64,000 nucleotides of DNA from assembly GCF_009749405.1 (NCBI RefSeq), contig NZ_WBIQ01000001.1, positions 496,001 through 560,000 on the forward strand. The letters run 5' to 3'. Shown piece by piece: positions 27,769-36,439 of the stretch. The stretch is from Agromyces lapidis (GTDB lineage Bacteria; Actinomycetota; Actinomycetes; Actinomycetales; Microbacteriaceae). How positions within the stretch are numbered: the first letter of the stretch is position 1; the number at the start of each line of letters is the position of its first letter. The notes under the pieces are model-generated. The model was not told where the DNA came from, ran no database searches, and saw only the letters and a program-made list of their open reading frames with translations. The position numbers and the translations under genes were made by a program.

Positions 27769-28680
27769 ATGGCCTTCGCAGCGTTCGCGACGGCGGAGGT
27801 GCAGCCGCAGGCACCCAGGAAGAAGAGCCGCATCGCGCTCTTCCTCCTGCTGCCCGGCATCCTCTACCTCGTGCTCTTCTTCCTGACGCCGCTGGTGTCG
27901 CTCGTGCTGACCTCGCTGCAGGCGCCGAGCGAGTTCGGCGACATCGGCCAGTACGACTACGCGTTCAACTGGCAGAACTACGTCGACGTCGTCGAGGCGT
28001 ACTGGCCGCACATCCTGCGGTCGTTCGGCTACGCCCTGGCCGCCACGGTGCTCGCGCTGGCGTTCAGCTACCCGCTGGCGTACTTCATCGGCGTGAAGGC
28101 CAGGCGCTGGCCGCTCCTCCAGAGCCTCATGCTCGTGCTCGTGATCGCCCCGTTCTTCATCAGCTTCCTGCTGCGCACCCTCGCGTGGAAGCAGATCCTC
28201 TCGGACGAGTCGTTCATCATCACCTCGTTGAAGGCGCTCTCGCTGATGGCGCCCGACGCGCACTTCACGGGCACGCCGTTCGCGGTCATCTTCGGTCTGA
28301 CGTACAACTTCATCCCGTTCATGACCCTGCCCCTCTACACGACGCTCGAGCGCCTCGACCTGCGCTACCTCGAGGCGGGCAGCGACCTCTACGCGAACCC
28401 GTTCACGGTGTTCCGCAAGGTCACGATCCCGCTGTCGATGCCGGGCATCGTCGCCGGCACGCTGCTCACGTTCATCCCCGCCGCGGGCGACTACGTGAAC
28501 GCGAGCCGCGACTTCCTCGGCGGGCCCGACACCCAGATGATGGGCAACGTGATCGAGGCGAACTTCCTCGTGCTGCTGAACTACCCGGCGGCAGCGGCAC
28601 TGTCGATCATCCTGATGTCCGCGATCCTCGTGCTCGTCGGCGTCTACGTGAAGCGCTCCGGAACGGAGGACCTGCTGTGA
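27769..28680 (+). CDS. potB: Polyamine ABC transporter permease, PotB type
   Basis: A 303-residue inner-membrane permease with about six helices, beginning with the strongly hydrophobic LFLLLPGILYLVLFFLTPLV. The EAA loop reads EAGSDLYANPFTVFRKVTIP (about residues 203-222), the docking site for PotA, and LRTLAWKQIL is typical of PotB. Start ATG follows GAGGAG nine bases upstream. Together with potC it forms the translocation channel. The four-gene operon is complete. Confidence 0.92.
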   Translation: MAFAAFATAEVQPQAPRKKSRIALFLLLPGILYLVLFFLTPLVSLVLTSLQAPSEFGDIGQYDYAFNWQNYVDVVEAYWPHILRSFGYALAATVLALAFSYPLAYFIGVKARRWPLLQSLMLVLVIAPFFISFLLRTLAWKQILSDESFIITSLKALSLMAPDAHFTGTPFAVIFGLTYNFIPFMTLPLYTTLERLDLRYLEAGSDLYANPFTVFRKVTIPLSMPGIVAGTLLTFIPAAGDYVNASRDFLGGPDTQMMGNVIEANFLVLLNYPAAAALSIILMSAILVLVGVYVKRSGTEDLL

Positions 28681-29576
28681 GCGGAGAAGTCCAGGCGGCC
28701 GCCGTGCTCGGCGGCCTCAGCGAGAGCGAACAGCTCGACGAGCAGCGCCCGGGGCGCAGGGTCCGGCCGCGCCGGCTCGGTCTCGGCGACTGGCTGCTGC
28801 CGGTCTACACCGTGATCGCGTTCGTGTTCCTCCTCATCCCGATCGTCTACACCTTCGTGTTCTCGTTCAACGACTCGATCAAGTCGAACATCGCCTGGCG
28901 CGGGTTCACCTTCGACAAGTGGCTGAACGTCTGCAACGTCGAGGGCGGAGCGGTCTGCGAGGCGTTCGGCAACAGCATCGTGATCGGCCTCGTCGCGACG
29001 GTCATCGCGACGACCCTCGGCACGATGATCGCGCTCGCGCTCGTGCGCTACCGGTTCCGGGCGCGTTCGGCGATCAGCCTGCTGCTGTTCCTGCCGATGG
29101 CGACCCCCGAGGTCGTGCTCGGTGCGGGTCTCGCCGCGCAGTTCCTCGCGGTGGGCGTCGCGAAGGACATGACGACGATCATCCTGGCGCACACGATGTT
29201 CTGCATCAGCTTCGTCGTGGTGACGGTGAAGGCCCGCGTCGCGAGCCTCGACCCGGCGCTCGAGGAGGCGGGTCGCGACCTCTACGGCTCGCCGGCGCAG
29301 GTGTTCTGGCGGGTCACGTTCCCGCTGCTCATGCCCGGCATCCTCGCCGCGGCCCTCCTGTCGTTCGCGCTCAGCTTCGACGACTTCATCATCACGAACT
29401 TCAACTCGGGCGCCGTCTCGACGTTCCCGAAGTACATCTACATCTCGGCGTCGCGCGGCATCCCGGCCGAGGCGAACGTCATCGCCTCCGCGGTGTTCCT
29501 CTTCGCGCTCGTGCTCGTCGTCGCCGCCCAGGTGTCGCGCGCGGCACGGGCGAAACGACTCGCGAAGCTGAGCTGA
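28677..29576 (+). CDS. potC: Polyamine ABC transporter permease, PotC type
   Basis: A 299-residue permease starting with GTG that overlaps the potB stop. After a 35-residue hydrophilic N-terminus come about six membrane helices, with FSFNDS after the first helix and the EAA loop EEAGRDLYGSPAQVFWRVTFP. The signature FALSFDDFIITNF near residue 230 is diagnostic for PotC. A strong hairpin terminator follows at 29597-29638, ending the importer operon. Confidence 0.92.
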   Translation: MSGEVQAAAVLGGLSESEQLDEQRPGRRVRPRRLGLGDWLLPVYTVIAFVFLLIPIVYTFVFSFNDSIKSNIAWRGFTFDKWLNVCNVEGGAVCEAFGNSIVIGLVATVIATTLGTMIALALVRYRFRARSAISLLLFLPMATPEVVLGAGLAAQFLAVGVAKDMTTIILAHTMFCISFVVVTVKARVASLDPALEEAGRDLYGSPAQVFWRVTFPLLMPGILAAALLSFALSFDDFIITNFNSGAVSTFPKYIYISASRGIPAEANVIASAVFLFALVLVVAAQVSRAARAKRLAKLS

Positions 29577-29596
29577 CCCGAACCGGTTCGCACCGA

Positions 29597-29638
29597 GACG
29601 GATGCCTCGGCGGGAGTGATCCCGCCGAGGCATCCGTC
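29597..29638. terminator. Perfect 19-bp bidirectional hairpin terminator
   Basis: The arms 29597-29615 and 29620-29638 pair perfectly around the loop GTGA. It separates the converging potC and asparaginase genes. Both arms contain the dispersed motif GGATGCCTC/GAGGCATCC, in opposite orientation. Confidence 0.85.
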
Positions 29639-29655
29639 GTTTCGCTGCGAGCTGC

Positions 29656-30645
29656 TCAGACCGTCGCGCGGATCTCGCCGACGCGGCGCTCGCCGCCCAT
29701 GACCCAGAGATCGAGCTCGGTCTGCACCGCGTCGATCGCGGCGTCGTCGAGGGCGCCCGCCGCGGCGAGCAGGCGCAGCCCGATGATGGTCGACGCGCGC
29801 GAGGAGCCGTCGAGCACCTTCAGCGCGGTCGTCGTGCCGTCGGGTGCCGACATGACCATGACGCCCTCGGCCCCGAACTTCGCGAAGACGCCGAGGCGGT
29901 CGATGGCGACGGTGTCGGGCTGGCCCGGCCCGGCGACCGCCCAGGCGTGCTCGCGGGCCGCGGCGGTGAGCGCCGCCGACTCGCGGTACAGGGCGAAGGG
30001 CGAACCGGCCTGCGCGGTCGTGATCTTGTGGATGCCCCGCGCGAGCGCCGTGAGCGTGATCGCGTGCACCGGGGCGCCGCAGCCGTCGATCGCCGAGGCC
30101 GCGGGCCGCTCGCCGGTGAGCCGCTCGAGCACATCGAGGATGCGCTTCTGCAGCGGGTGCTCGGGGTCGAGGTAGCCCTCGACCGGCCACTCGTTCGCGA
30201 CGCACGCGTTGAGCATCGCGGCGTGCTTGCCGGAGCAGGTCATGTAGCCGCGGCGCTTGGCGCCCCCGCGGCGGACGAGCTCGTCGCGGGCGACCCGATC
30301 GCCCGGGGCGGAGCTCGGGCAGCCGAGCGCCGCGTCGGTGAGGCCGACCCGGCCGAGCAGGCCGTCGACGAGCGCGACGTGGGCGGCCGTGCCCGAGTGG
30401 CTCGCCATCGCGATCGCCGCGTCTTCGCCGCGGAGGGTGACCCCGCTCGTCATCACCGCGACGGCCTGGAACGGCTTCAGGGCCGAGCGCGGGAAGACGG
30501 GCGTCGCGACGTCGCCGAGGGCGCGCACGACCTCGCCGTCGGGGGAGAGCACGACGGCGGAACCGGCGTGCCTGGACTCGATGAAACCACTTCGTTCGAC
30601 CACTGCGAGCTGGACGGAGTCTTGGACGGAGAACGTCTCGGCCAC
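29656..30645 (-). CDS. L-asparaginase, Rhizobium etli type (COG4448)
   Basis: A 329-residue enzyme of the asparaginase group unrelated to the E. coli AnsA/AnsB fold. Motifs include RSALKPFQAVAVMTSG (near residue 54), MASHSGTAAHVALVD, YMTCSGKHAAMLNACV and IDGCGAPVHAITLTALARG. In the R. etli structure the SxxK segment and the Cys/zinc-site residues in CSGKH and DGCG are catalytic or nearby; those motifs are all retained. It hydrolyses asparagine to aspartate and ammonia. GTG start lies three bases after the gabT stop, so the two form an operon for amino-nitrogen use. Confidence 0.88.
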   Translation of the reverse strand: MAETFSVQDSVQLAVVERSGFIESRHAGSAVVLSPDGEVVRALGDVATPVFPRSALKPFQAVAVMTSGVTLRGEDAAIAMASHSGTAAHVALVDGLLGRVGLTDAALGCPSSAPGDRVARDELVRRGGAKRRGYMTCSGKHAAMLNACVANEWPVEGYLDPEHPLQKRILDVLERLTGERPAASAIDGCGAPVHAITLTALARGIHKITTAQAGSPFALYRESAALTAAAREHAWAVAGPGQPDTVAIDRLGVFAKFGAEGVMVMSAPDGTTTALKVLDGSSRASTIIGLRLLAAAGALDDAAIDAVQTELDLWVMGGERRVGEIRATV

Positions 30646-30648
30646 GGC

Positions 30649-32022
30649 TCAGCCGAGGGCCGCGAGGCCGTCGTCGAGTACGCGCAGGCCGTCGTCGATC
30701 AGCGCGTCGCTCATCGCGAGACTCGGCAGGAATCGCAGCACGTTGCCGTAGGTGCCCGCGCTGAGGAACAGCACGCCCTGCTGAGCCGCGGAGGCGACGA
30801 GCTGGGAGACCGCCTCGGGGTTCGGCGCCTTCGTGGTGGCACCGGTGCCGGGCTGCACGAGCTCGATCGCGATCATCGCGCCCTTGCCACGGATCTCGCC
30901 GATGACGTCGTAGCGCTGGGCGAGCCGTTCGAGGCCGGCGAGCAGCGCGGCCTCGATGCGACGCCCCTCGGCGAGCAGGTCGTGCTCCTCGATGGACTCG
31001 AACACGGCGATCGCCGCGGCGCACGCGACCGGGTTGCCGCCGAAGGTGCCGCCGAGGCCGCCGGCGTGGGCGGCGTCCATGATCTCGGCGCGGCCGGTGA
31101 CGGCCGCGAGCGGCAGGCCGCCGGCGATGCCCTTGGCGCTGAGCACGAGGTCGGGCTCCCAGCCGAAGTGCTCGCTCGCGAAGTAGCGCCCGGTGCGGGC
31201 GAAGCCCGACTGGATCTCGTCGGCGATCATGACGACGCCCTGCGCCGTGCACCAGGCCTGCAGCGTCGGCAGGAAGCCGTCGGCGGGCACCATGAATCCG
31301 CCCTCGCCCTGGATGGGCTCGACGACCAGGCAGGCGAGGTCGCTCGCGCCGACGACCTTCTCGAGGTAGGCGATCGTGCGGGCCGCGGCATCGACGCCGG
31401 AGAGGCCGTCGCGGTAGGGGTAGGAGCTCGGTGCGTGGTACACGTCGCCGGCGAAGGGGCCGAAGCCGGTGCCATAGGGCATCGCCTTGTAGTTCATCGC
31501 CATGGTCAGATTCGTGCGGCCGTGGTAGGCGTGGTCGAGCACGGCGACGGCGCGGCGGCCGGTGTGCTTGCGCGCGATCTTCACGCCGTTCTCGACCGCC
31601 TCGGCGCCCGAGTTCACGAGCACCGACTTCTTCGCCCAGTTGCCCGGCGTGTGCTCGGCGAGGAGCTCGGCGACGCGCACGTACTCCTCGTACGGCGTGA
31701 CGGTGAACAGCGTGTGGATGACGTCGCCGAGCTGCTCGGTCGCGGCGGCGACGACGCGCGCGTCGGTGTGGCCGATCGTGGTGACGCCGATGCCGGCGCC
31801 GAAGTCGATGAACTGGTTGCCGTCGACGTCGACGAGGATGGCGCCGTTCGCGCGCTCGATGAACACGGGCAGGGCGCTCGAGACGCCGGCCGAGACGACC
31901 TCGAGGCGTCGGGCCTGGAGCGCCTGCGACTTGGGGCCGGGAACGGCGGTGACGATCTTGCGCTCCTGGGGCACGGAGTACGCGGGCGCGGCGGCCCGGG
32001 TTGAAATCTGGGAGTCAGTCAT
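30649..32022 (-). CDS. gabT: 4-aminobutyrate--2-oxoglutarate transaminase
   Basis: A 457-residue class III aminotransferase matching GabT over its length. It has FIDFGAGIGVTTIGH, LVNSGAEAVENGVKIAR, YHGRTNLTMAMNYK, MIADEIQSGFARTG with the PLP Asp, and LSAKGIAGGLPLAAVTG with the Schiff-base Lys. It converts GABA to succinate semialdehyde. The ATG follows GGAGG, and TAGGGT nine bases upstream of the start can act as -10 with a very short leader. No gabD follows; asparaginase is the second gene. With the polyamine importer it fits putrescine to GABA breakdown. Confidence 0.93.
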   Translation of the reverse strand: MTDSQISTRAAAPAYSVPQERKIVTAVPGPKSQALQARRLEVVSAGVSSALPVFIERANGAILVDVDGNQFIDFGAGIGVTTIGHTDARVVAAATEQLGDVIHTLFTVTPYEEYVRVAELLAEHTPGNWAKKSVLVNSGAEAVENGVKIARKHTGRRAVAVLDHAYHGRTNLTMAMNYKAMPYGTGFGPFAGDVYHAPSSYPYRDGLSGVDAAARTIAYLEKVVGASDLACLVVEPIQGEGGFMVPADGFLPTLQAWCTAQGVVMIADEIQSGFARTGRYFASEHFGWEPDLVLSAKGIAGGLPLAAVTGRAEIMDAAHAGGLGGTFGGNPVACAAAIAVFESIEEHDLLAEGRRIEAALLAGLERLAQRYDVIGEIRGKGAMIAIELVQPGTGATTKAPNPEAVSQLVASAAQQGVLFLSAGTYGNVLRFLPSLAMSDALIDDGLRVLDDGLAALG

Positions 32023-32148
32023 GGTGCCTCCACCCTATCGCCGCAGGCGTCGTCGGCGCCGGGCCGCGGGCGGGCGCGAAGGGGGCAGAATCGGAGGGTG
32101 CACGGTGCTGCGACCAGGACGCGCCGGCACGGACGAGGAGGCGGCGGA

Positions 32149-32628
32149 ATGCTCGGAACGCACCACTACGAGGTCGCGATCGACTGGCAGGGCGACGAGG
32201 GCACCGGCACGAGCGGCTACCGCGACTACCGTCGCAGGCACGTCGTGCGCGCGGCGGGCAAGGAGCACGACATCGCGGGGTCGAGCGATCGGACCTTCCA
32301 CGGCGACCGCGAACGGTGGAACCCCGAGGAGATGCTCCTCGCGGCCGTCGCGCAGTGCCACATGCTCTCGTACCTGCACGTCGCCACGAATCACGGCGTG
32401 ATCGTCCGCGGCTACACCGATGCGCCGAGCGGCACGATGGTCGAGGACGGCCGCGGGGGCGGCGCCTTCACCGAGGTGGTGCTGCGCCCGAGGGTCGTGG
32501 TCGCGGACGCCTCGATGGTCGAGCTCGCCGAGCGGCTGCACGCCGAGGCATCCGAGAAGTGCTTCATCGCCGCTTCGGTGGCGTTCCCGGTGCGCCACGC
32601 GGCGACCGTCGTGGTGCGCGGCGACTGA
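32149..32628 (+). CDS. OsmC family protein
   Basis: A 159-residue OsmC/Ohr-type protein. The two redox cysteines are visible in AVAQCHMLSYL (about residue 67) and SEKCFIAASV (about 137), and the start LGTHHYEVAIDW is typical for the family. It probably reduces organic peroxides with a thiol partner. The ATG at 32149 has GAGGAGG eight bases upstream; earlier in-frame starts would add a basic tail with no homology. It stands alone, with no promoter I can define. Confidence 0.88.
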   Translation: MLGTHHYEVAIDWQGDEGTGTSGYRDYRRRHVVRAAGKEHDIAGSSDRTFHGDRERWNPEEMLLAAVAQCHMLSYLHVATNHGVIVRGYTDAPSGTMVEDGRGGGAFTEVVLRPRVVVADASMVELAERLHAEASEKCFIAASVAFPVRHAATVVVRGD

Positions 32629-32629
32629 G

Positions 32630-33571
32630 TCAGGCGCCGGGGCGAGCCGGGAGGGTCGGCCCGGGCGGGCAGGTGTGCCCGCCGACCAGTCGACTGCACT
32701 CGGGCAGGAACCCGGGGTAGCGCTCGGCCTGCGGGTCGCCGAACCATCGGTGCCACAGACGCCAGAAGTTGAGGTTGCCGAAGGCCGAGCAGCCGTCGCC
32801 GGTCTCGGGGGCGGCGAGCGTGGCCGCGCTCGGCTGGTACGGCGTGTAGTTGTAGAGGTTCGCCGTCGCCTGGTTGCGGATCGCCACCTTCGTCGCCCCG
32901 CACGCCGCATCGGGGTGGTACTGCACCCGCACCTCGCCGATGCGGTACTGCCGCGCGGGCTCCTCGGTGTACTGCCGGAACTGCCAGGCCGCGTTGTACA
33001 CCTGGTTGAAGAAGCCGAAGTACTTCGTGTCGCAGTCGGCCGTGTCGGGACAGGCGTAGCCGGTCGCCCGCAGGTAGCCCGACTCGCTCGGCCGGGTCAG
33101 CAGCGACTGCTCCTTCTGCAGCAGCACGAGCAGGGTGCGCGGGCTGATGCCGCAGGCCTCCGAGACCTTCTGGATGATCCGGCTCGCCCGCTCGCGGGTG
33201 GCGCCCTCGTAGGCGGCGCAGTGCCGGCCGCCGACGACGGGCTGCGACTCGGTCGTCTGGCGGTAGTCGGCCAGGCACGGCACGTCGTCGGCCGGCCGGC
33301 AGTCGAGGCCCTCGAGGAAGTCCTGGATCTCGGCCGCGTTCATCGCGCTCGCGTCGTAGAAGGCGTCGTCGCTGACGATGAGCCCCGGGTCGAACTCCGC
33401 GCTCGCCGAGGGGATCTCGAACTCGGGCGTCGGCACGGCGCGCACCGCGGCACCGCCCTGCCACTGTGCGCCCTGGGATGCGGCATCGGGGGAGGCGTGA
33501 GCGCAGGAGGCGAGGCCGAGGAGCGCGGCCGTCGCGAGTGCGACGGCGGCGGCGAGCTTCGCGGGAGTCAT
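32630..33571 (-). CDS. Secreted lipoprotein with lysozyme-like domain (hemagglutinin-related)
   Basis: A 313-residue exported protein. LAAAVALATAALLGLASC is a lipoprotein signal (LASC). The domain from about residue 55 has FYDASAMNAAEIQDFL, LLVLLQKEQSLLT with a Glu placed like that of lytic transglycosylases, YFGFFNQVYNAAWQFRQY and C-terminal NLNFWRLWHRWFG. This arrangement occurs in actinobacterial surface proteins often labelled hemagglutinin; a cell-wall hydrolase role is my inference. Eight cysteines may form disulfides. ATG 33571 was chosen because TATGGT lies seven bases upstream, as in leaderless genes; the ATG at 33583 has no ribosome binding site. Confidence 0.7.
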   Translation of the reverse strand: MTPAKLAAAVALATAALLGLASCAHASPDAASQGAQWQGGAAVRAVPTPEFEIPSASAEFDPGLIVSDDAFYDASAMNAAEIQDFLEGLDCRPADDVPCLADYRQTTESQPVVGGRHCAAYEGATRERASRIIQKVSEACGISPRTLLVLLQKEQSLLTRPSESGYLRATGYACPDTADCDTKYFGFFNQVYNAAWQFRQYTEEPARQYRIGEVRVQYHPDAACGATKVAIRNQATANLYNYTPYQPSAATLAAPETGDGCSAFGNLNFWRLWHRWFGDPQAERYPGFLPECSRLVGGHTCPPGPTLPARPGA

Positions 33572-33584
33572 CGAAGCGACCATA
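33572..33584 (-). promoter_or_regulatory. Leaderless promoter -10 of the secreted lipoprotein
   Basis: Minus-strand TATGGT (33584-33579) followed by seven bases and the ATG at 33571. It decides the start choice, because the alternative ATG at 33583 lies inside the hexamer. Confidence 0.5.
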
Positions 33585-33618
33585 CCGGGTGCACGTCGGG
33601 GCCCGCTGGGAACCGGGT

Positions 33619-33815
33619 CAGACCCGCTCGCGCGGCACGACCCGATCGGCGAGTCGGGCCCTGGGACGTTCAGACCCGCTCGCGCGGCACGACCCGATCG
33701 GCGAGTCGGGCCCTGGGACGTTCAGACGCGCTCGCGCGGCACGACCCGGTCGGCGAGTCGGGCCCTGGGACGTTCAGACCCGCTCGCGCGGCACGACCCG
33801 GTCGGCGAGTCGGGC
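33619..33815. repeat. 52-bp tandem repeat, 3.8 copies, duplicating the 3' end of the acyltransferase gene
   Basis: Copies span 33619-33670, 33671-33722, 33723-33774 and a partial copy 33775-33815. The partial copy is the real 3' end of the acyltransferase gene, including its TGA. The other three, lying downstream of the gene, each repeat the last codons, the stop and a GGGCCCTGGGACGTT-type spacer. Differences are few: copies 1 and 2 have GATCGG where 3 and 4 have GGTCGG, and copy 3 has GACGCG. This gradient suggests recent stepwise amplification. Confidence 0.9.
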
Positions 33816-34535
33816 GAGGGCGCTCTGCGGCGGCACCTCGTTGTACTGGCCGGCGAGCTCCTGCCCGGTGAGGTCGTGGATCGCCGCCATGATCTCGTCG
33901 GTCGCGGCGCGGCGGGCGCGTCCGCTCGTCGCCGGGCCGTGGTGGCTGAGGTCGAGCGGCTTGCCGAAGCGGACCGTGACGGGCCGCACGCGGGGCATCT
34001 TCGCACCGATCGGCTGGATCTCCTGGGTGCCGACGAGCCCGACCGGCACGACCGTCGCACCGGTCGTGAGGGCGAGCCACGCCACCCCGGTGCGGCCCCG
34101 GTAGAGGCGTCCGTCGGTGGAGCGGGTGCCCTCGGGGTAGAGGGCGAAGGCCTCGGACTGCTCGAGGATGCGTCGTCCGGCGTCGAGGGCCTCCTGCGCC
34201 GCAGCGCCCGCGCCGCGTTCGACGGGCACTGCGCCGATCGCGCCGAAGAAGGTGCGCGAGAGCCAGCCCGAGAAGCCGGTGCCGGTGAAGTAGCTCGACT
34301 TCGCGAGGAACTGCACGGGCCGCGGCGAGGCGAGCGGGATCACGACGCTGTCGACGAACGACAGGTGGTTCGAGGCGAGGATGACGGGCCCGTGCTTCGG
34401 CACGTTCTCACGGCCGGTGATCGTGGGCCGGTACACGAGGAGGGCGATCGGCTTCAGCATGCCGCGGAAGATGCGGTAGGCGGGACCCCGCTTGACCGCG
34501 GGGGCGGGAACGGCGTCGGCCTCGATCTCACTCAC
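33774..34535 (-). CDS. 1-acyl-sn-glycerol-3-phosphate acyltransferase (PlsC family)
   Basis: A 253-residue membrane-associated acyltransferase. The HX4D catalytic motif is NHLSFVDS (about residue 57), followed by AVPVERG and YPEGTRSTDGRLYRG, the glycerophosphate-binding block. It transfers an acyl chain to lysophosphatidic acid or a related lipid in phospholipid synthesis. ATG has GGAAGGTGAG upstream, and TAGGGT 15 bases before the start is a likely -10. The last 13 codons lie in the partial copy of the 52-bp tandem repeat, which continues three times downstream. Confidence 0.9.
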   Translation of the reverse strand: MSEIEADAVPAPAVKRGPAYRIFRGMLKPIALLVYRPTITGRENVPKHGPVILASNHLSFVDSVVIPLASPRPVQFLAKSSYFTGTGFSGWLSRTFFGAIGAVPVERGAGAAAQEALDAGRRILEQSEAFALYPEGTRSTDGRLYRGRTGVAWLALTTGATVVPVGLVGTQEIQPIGAKMPRVRPVTVRFGKPLDLSHHGPATSGRARRAATDEIMAAIHDLTGQELAGQYNEVPPQSALARLADRVVPRERV

Positions 34536-34620
34536 CTTCCGACCCTACGAGTGCGGGTATGCGATGGGCGGAATATCCGCGGCATGCCGCGCGTGAGTCG
34601 GATGGGGGAGGATGGACGGC

Positions 34621-35262
34621 ATGGACGCGGCCGCCGACGGTGAGATCGTCGAGTTGCCGGGCGGGGACGCCCGGGTGGTCACGGCCGCGCGCGGGCGGCG
34701 TGGCGGCCTCGGGCCCGAGCTGCTGCTGCGGCGACTCCTCGCCGCCGGGGCGGGGGTGCCCGCCGACGACGTCGAGCTCGTGCACTCCTGCGAGACGTGC
34801 GGCGGCAACCATGGCCGACCGACCGTCGGGTATCCGACGACCCCCTCCGGGGCGCCGTGGTTCGTCGACGCGGGCGCCGCAGGCGAACTCGTCGTTGCTG
34901 CGGCGGCGACGAGGCGACGGGTGGGCGTCGGACTCGAGCTCGTGAGCGCCGCAGCCCTCGAGGGCGTCGACGAGGCGGCGCTCCACGCGAGCGAGCGTGC
35001 CGCGCTCGCCGCGCTCGACCCGCCCGAGCAGGCTCGCGCACGGGCGATCCTGTGGGCCCGCAAGTCGGCACTCCTGCGCGCGATCGGCCACACCGGGTTC
35101 ACCGAGCCCTCGACCCTCGCCGTGAGCATGCCGGGCAACGACGAGGGCATCGGGCGCATCGAGCGCACCGTGCCCGAGCTCGGACCGGGGTGGCGGGGCG
35201 TGCGCTTCCACGACCTCGCCGTGCCGGGCGCGGTGGTCGCCTCGGTCGCGGTGCTCGTCTGA
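34621..35262 (+). CDS. 4'-phosphopantetheinyl transferase-like protein lacking metal ligands
   Basis: A 213-residue Sfp-type PPTase homologue. [11 protein letters not shown] at residues 57-67 is the N-terminal family motif. The usual GxDxE is GVGLE (Gly at 104, Glu at 106) and the WxxKE motif is WARKS (Ser at 148). Two of the three acidic Mg ligands are therefore absent, so coenzyme A-dependent transfer may be lost. The ATG at 34621 is best placed after GGGGGAGG; 34612 is possible. It lies between plsC-like and dxr genes. A degenerate or repurposed PPTase is the likeliest reading. Confidence 0.65.
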   Translation: MDAAADGEIVELPGGDARVVTAARGRRGGLGPELLLRRLLAAGAGVPADDVELVHSCETCGGNHGRPTVGYPTTPSGAPWFVDAGAAGELVVAAAATRRRVGVGLELVSAAALEGVDEAALHASERAALAALDPPEQARARAILWARKSALLRAIGHTGFTEPSTLAVSMPGNDEGIGRIERTVPELGPGWRGVRFHDLAVPGAVVASVAVLV

Positions 35263-35287
35263 CCGGATGCCTCGGCGCTCCGCGCCA

Positions 35288-35299
35288 TACAGTGGTCTC
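35288..35299 (+). promoter_or_regulatory. Leaderless promoter -10 of dxr
   Basis: TACAGT (35288-35293) is followed by six bases and the GTG start at 35300. There is no Shine-Dalgarno sequence. Confidence 0.65.
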
Positions 35300-36394
35300 G
35301 TGCGCAAGATCATCATCCTCGGCTCATCCGGTTCGATCGGCGTCCAGGCGCTCGACGTCATCCGGGCCAATCCGCGCAGGTTCGAGCTCGTCGGCCTCGG
35401 CGTCGGCTCGAACCGTGTTCTGCTCGCCGAGCAGGCGGCCGAGTTCGGCGTCGAGCACACGGCCGTCGGCATCGACGAGGCCGTGCAGCTCGTGCAGGAC
35501 GTCGACGCCGACGTCGTGCTGAACGGCATCACCGGCTCGATCGGGCTCGGGCCGACGCTCGCGACGCTCGAGCGCGGAACGACGCTCGCGCTGGCCAACA
35601 AGGAGTCGCTCATCGTCGGCGGCGACCTCGTGACGCGCCTGGCGAAGCCCGGGCAGATCGTGCCCGTCGACTCCGAGCACTCGGCGATCGCGCAGGCGCT
35701 GCGCTCGGGCACCGACGACGAGGTGCGCCGGCTCGTGCTGACCGCCTCGGGCGGTCCGTTCCGCGGGCGCAGCCGCGAGTCGCTCGTCGACGTGACGCCC
35801 GGCGATGCGCTCGCCCACCCCACGTGGGACATGGGTCTCGTCATCACCACCAACTCGGCGACGCTCGTGAACAAGGGGCTCGAGGTGATCGAGGCGCACC
35901 TGCTGTTCGACGTCGACTACGACCGCATCGACGTCGTCGTGCACCCGCAGTCGATGATCCACTCCATGGTCGAGTTCGTCGACGGATCGACGATCGCGCA
36001 GGCCTCGCCGCCCGACATGCGCCTGCCGATCTCGCTCGGCCTCGACTGGCCGAACCGCGTCGCGGCGGCGGGCCGACCGATCGACTGGACCGCGGCGCAG
36101 ACGTGGACCTTCGAGCCGCTCGACGAGCAGGCGTTCCCGGCGATCCGGCTCGCGAAGCAGGTCGGCCGTGCGGGCGGCGAGTACCCCGCGGTCTTCAACG
36201 CCGCGAACGAGCAGGCGGTGGCCGCGTTCCACGCGGGGCGCATCGGGTTCCTCGACATCGTCGACACGGTGCGCGAGGTGGTCGAGCAGCACGAGGCATC
36301 CGGCCCCGTGACCCTCGAATCGCTCGCGGCGGCCGAACAGGCCGCCCGTCGCGCCGCCGACGCGCGCATCGAGCGCCGCTCAGCGGATCGATAG
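35300..36394 (+). CDS. dxr: 1-deoxy-D-xylulose 5-phosphate reductoisomerase
   Basis: A 364-residue enzyme of the non-mevalonate (MEP) isoprenoid pathway, converting DXP to MEP with NADPH. It has the nucleotide-binding [32 protein letters not shown] with metal ligands, [16 protein letters not shown] and [18 protein letters not shown]. All catalytic residues I can check are present. The GTG start is leaderless (TACAGT six bases upstream). It is followed by rseP, the usual actinobacterial neighbour; ispG of the same pathway lies 18.6 kb further on. Confidence 0.96.
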   Translation: MRKIIILGSSGSIGVQALDVIRANPRRFELVGLGVGSNRVLLAEQAAEFGVEHTAVGIDEAVQLVQDVDADVVLNGITGSIGLGPTLATLERGTTLALANKESLIVGGDLVTRLAKPGQIVPVDSEHSAIAQALRSGTDDEVRRLVLTASGGPFRGRSRESLVDVTPGDALAHPTWDMGLVITTNSATLVNKGLEVIEAHLLFDVDYDRIDVVVHPQSMIHSMVEFVDGSTIAQASPPDMRLPISLGLDWPNRVAAAGRPIDWTAAQTWTFEPLDEQAFPAIRLAKQVGRAGGEYPAVFNAANEQAVAAFHAGRIGFLDIVDTVREVVEQHEASGPVTLESLAAAEQAARRAADARIERRSADR

Positions 36395-36426
36395 CCAGCA
36401 CCCAGCGGGCACCGAGCGAGCGGCAG

Positions 36427-36439
36427 TACGCTGTCGACC
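36427..36439 (+). promoter_or_regulatory. Leaderless promoter -10 of rseP
   Basis: TACGCT (36427-36432) followed by seven bases and the GTG start at 36440; no ribosome binding site. Confidence 0.6.
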
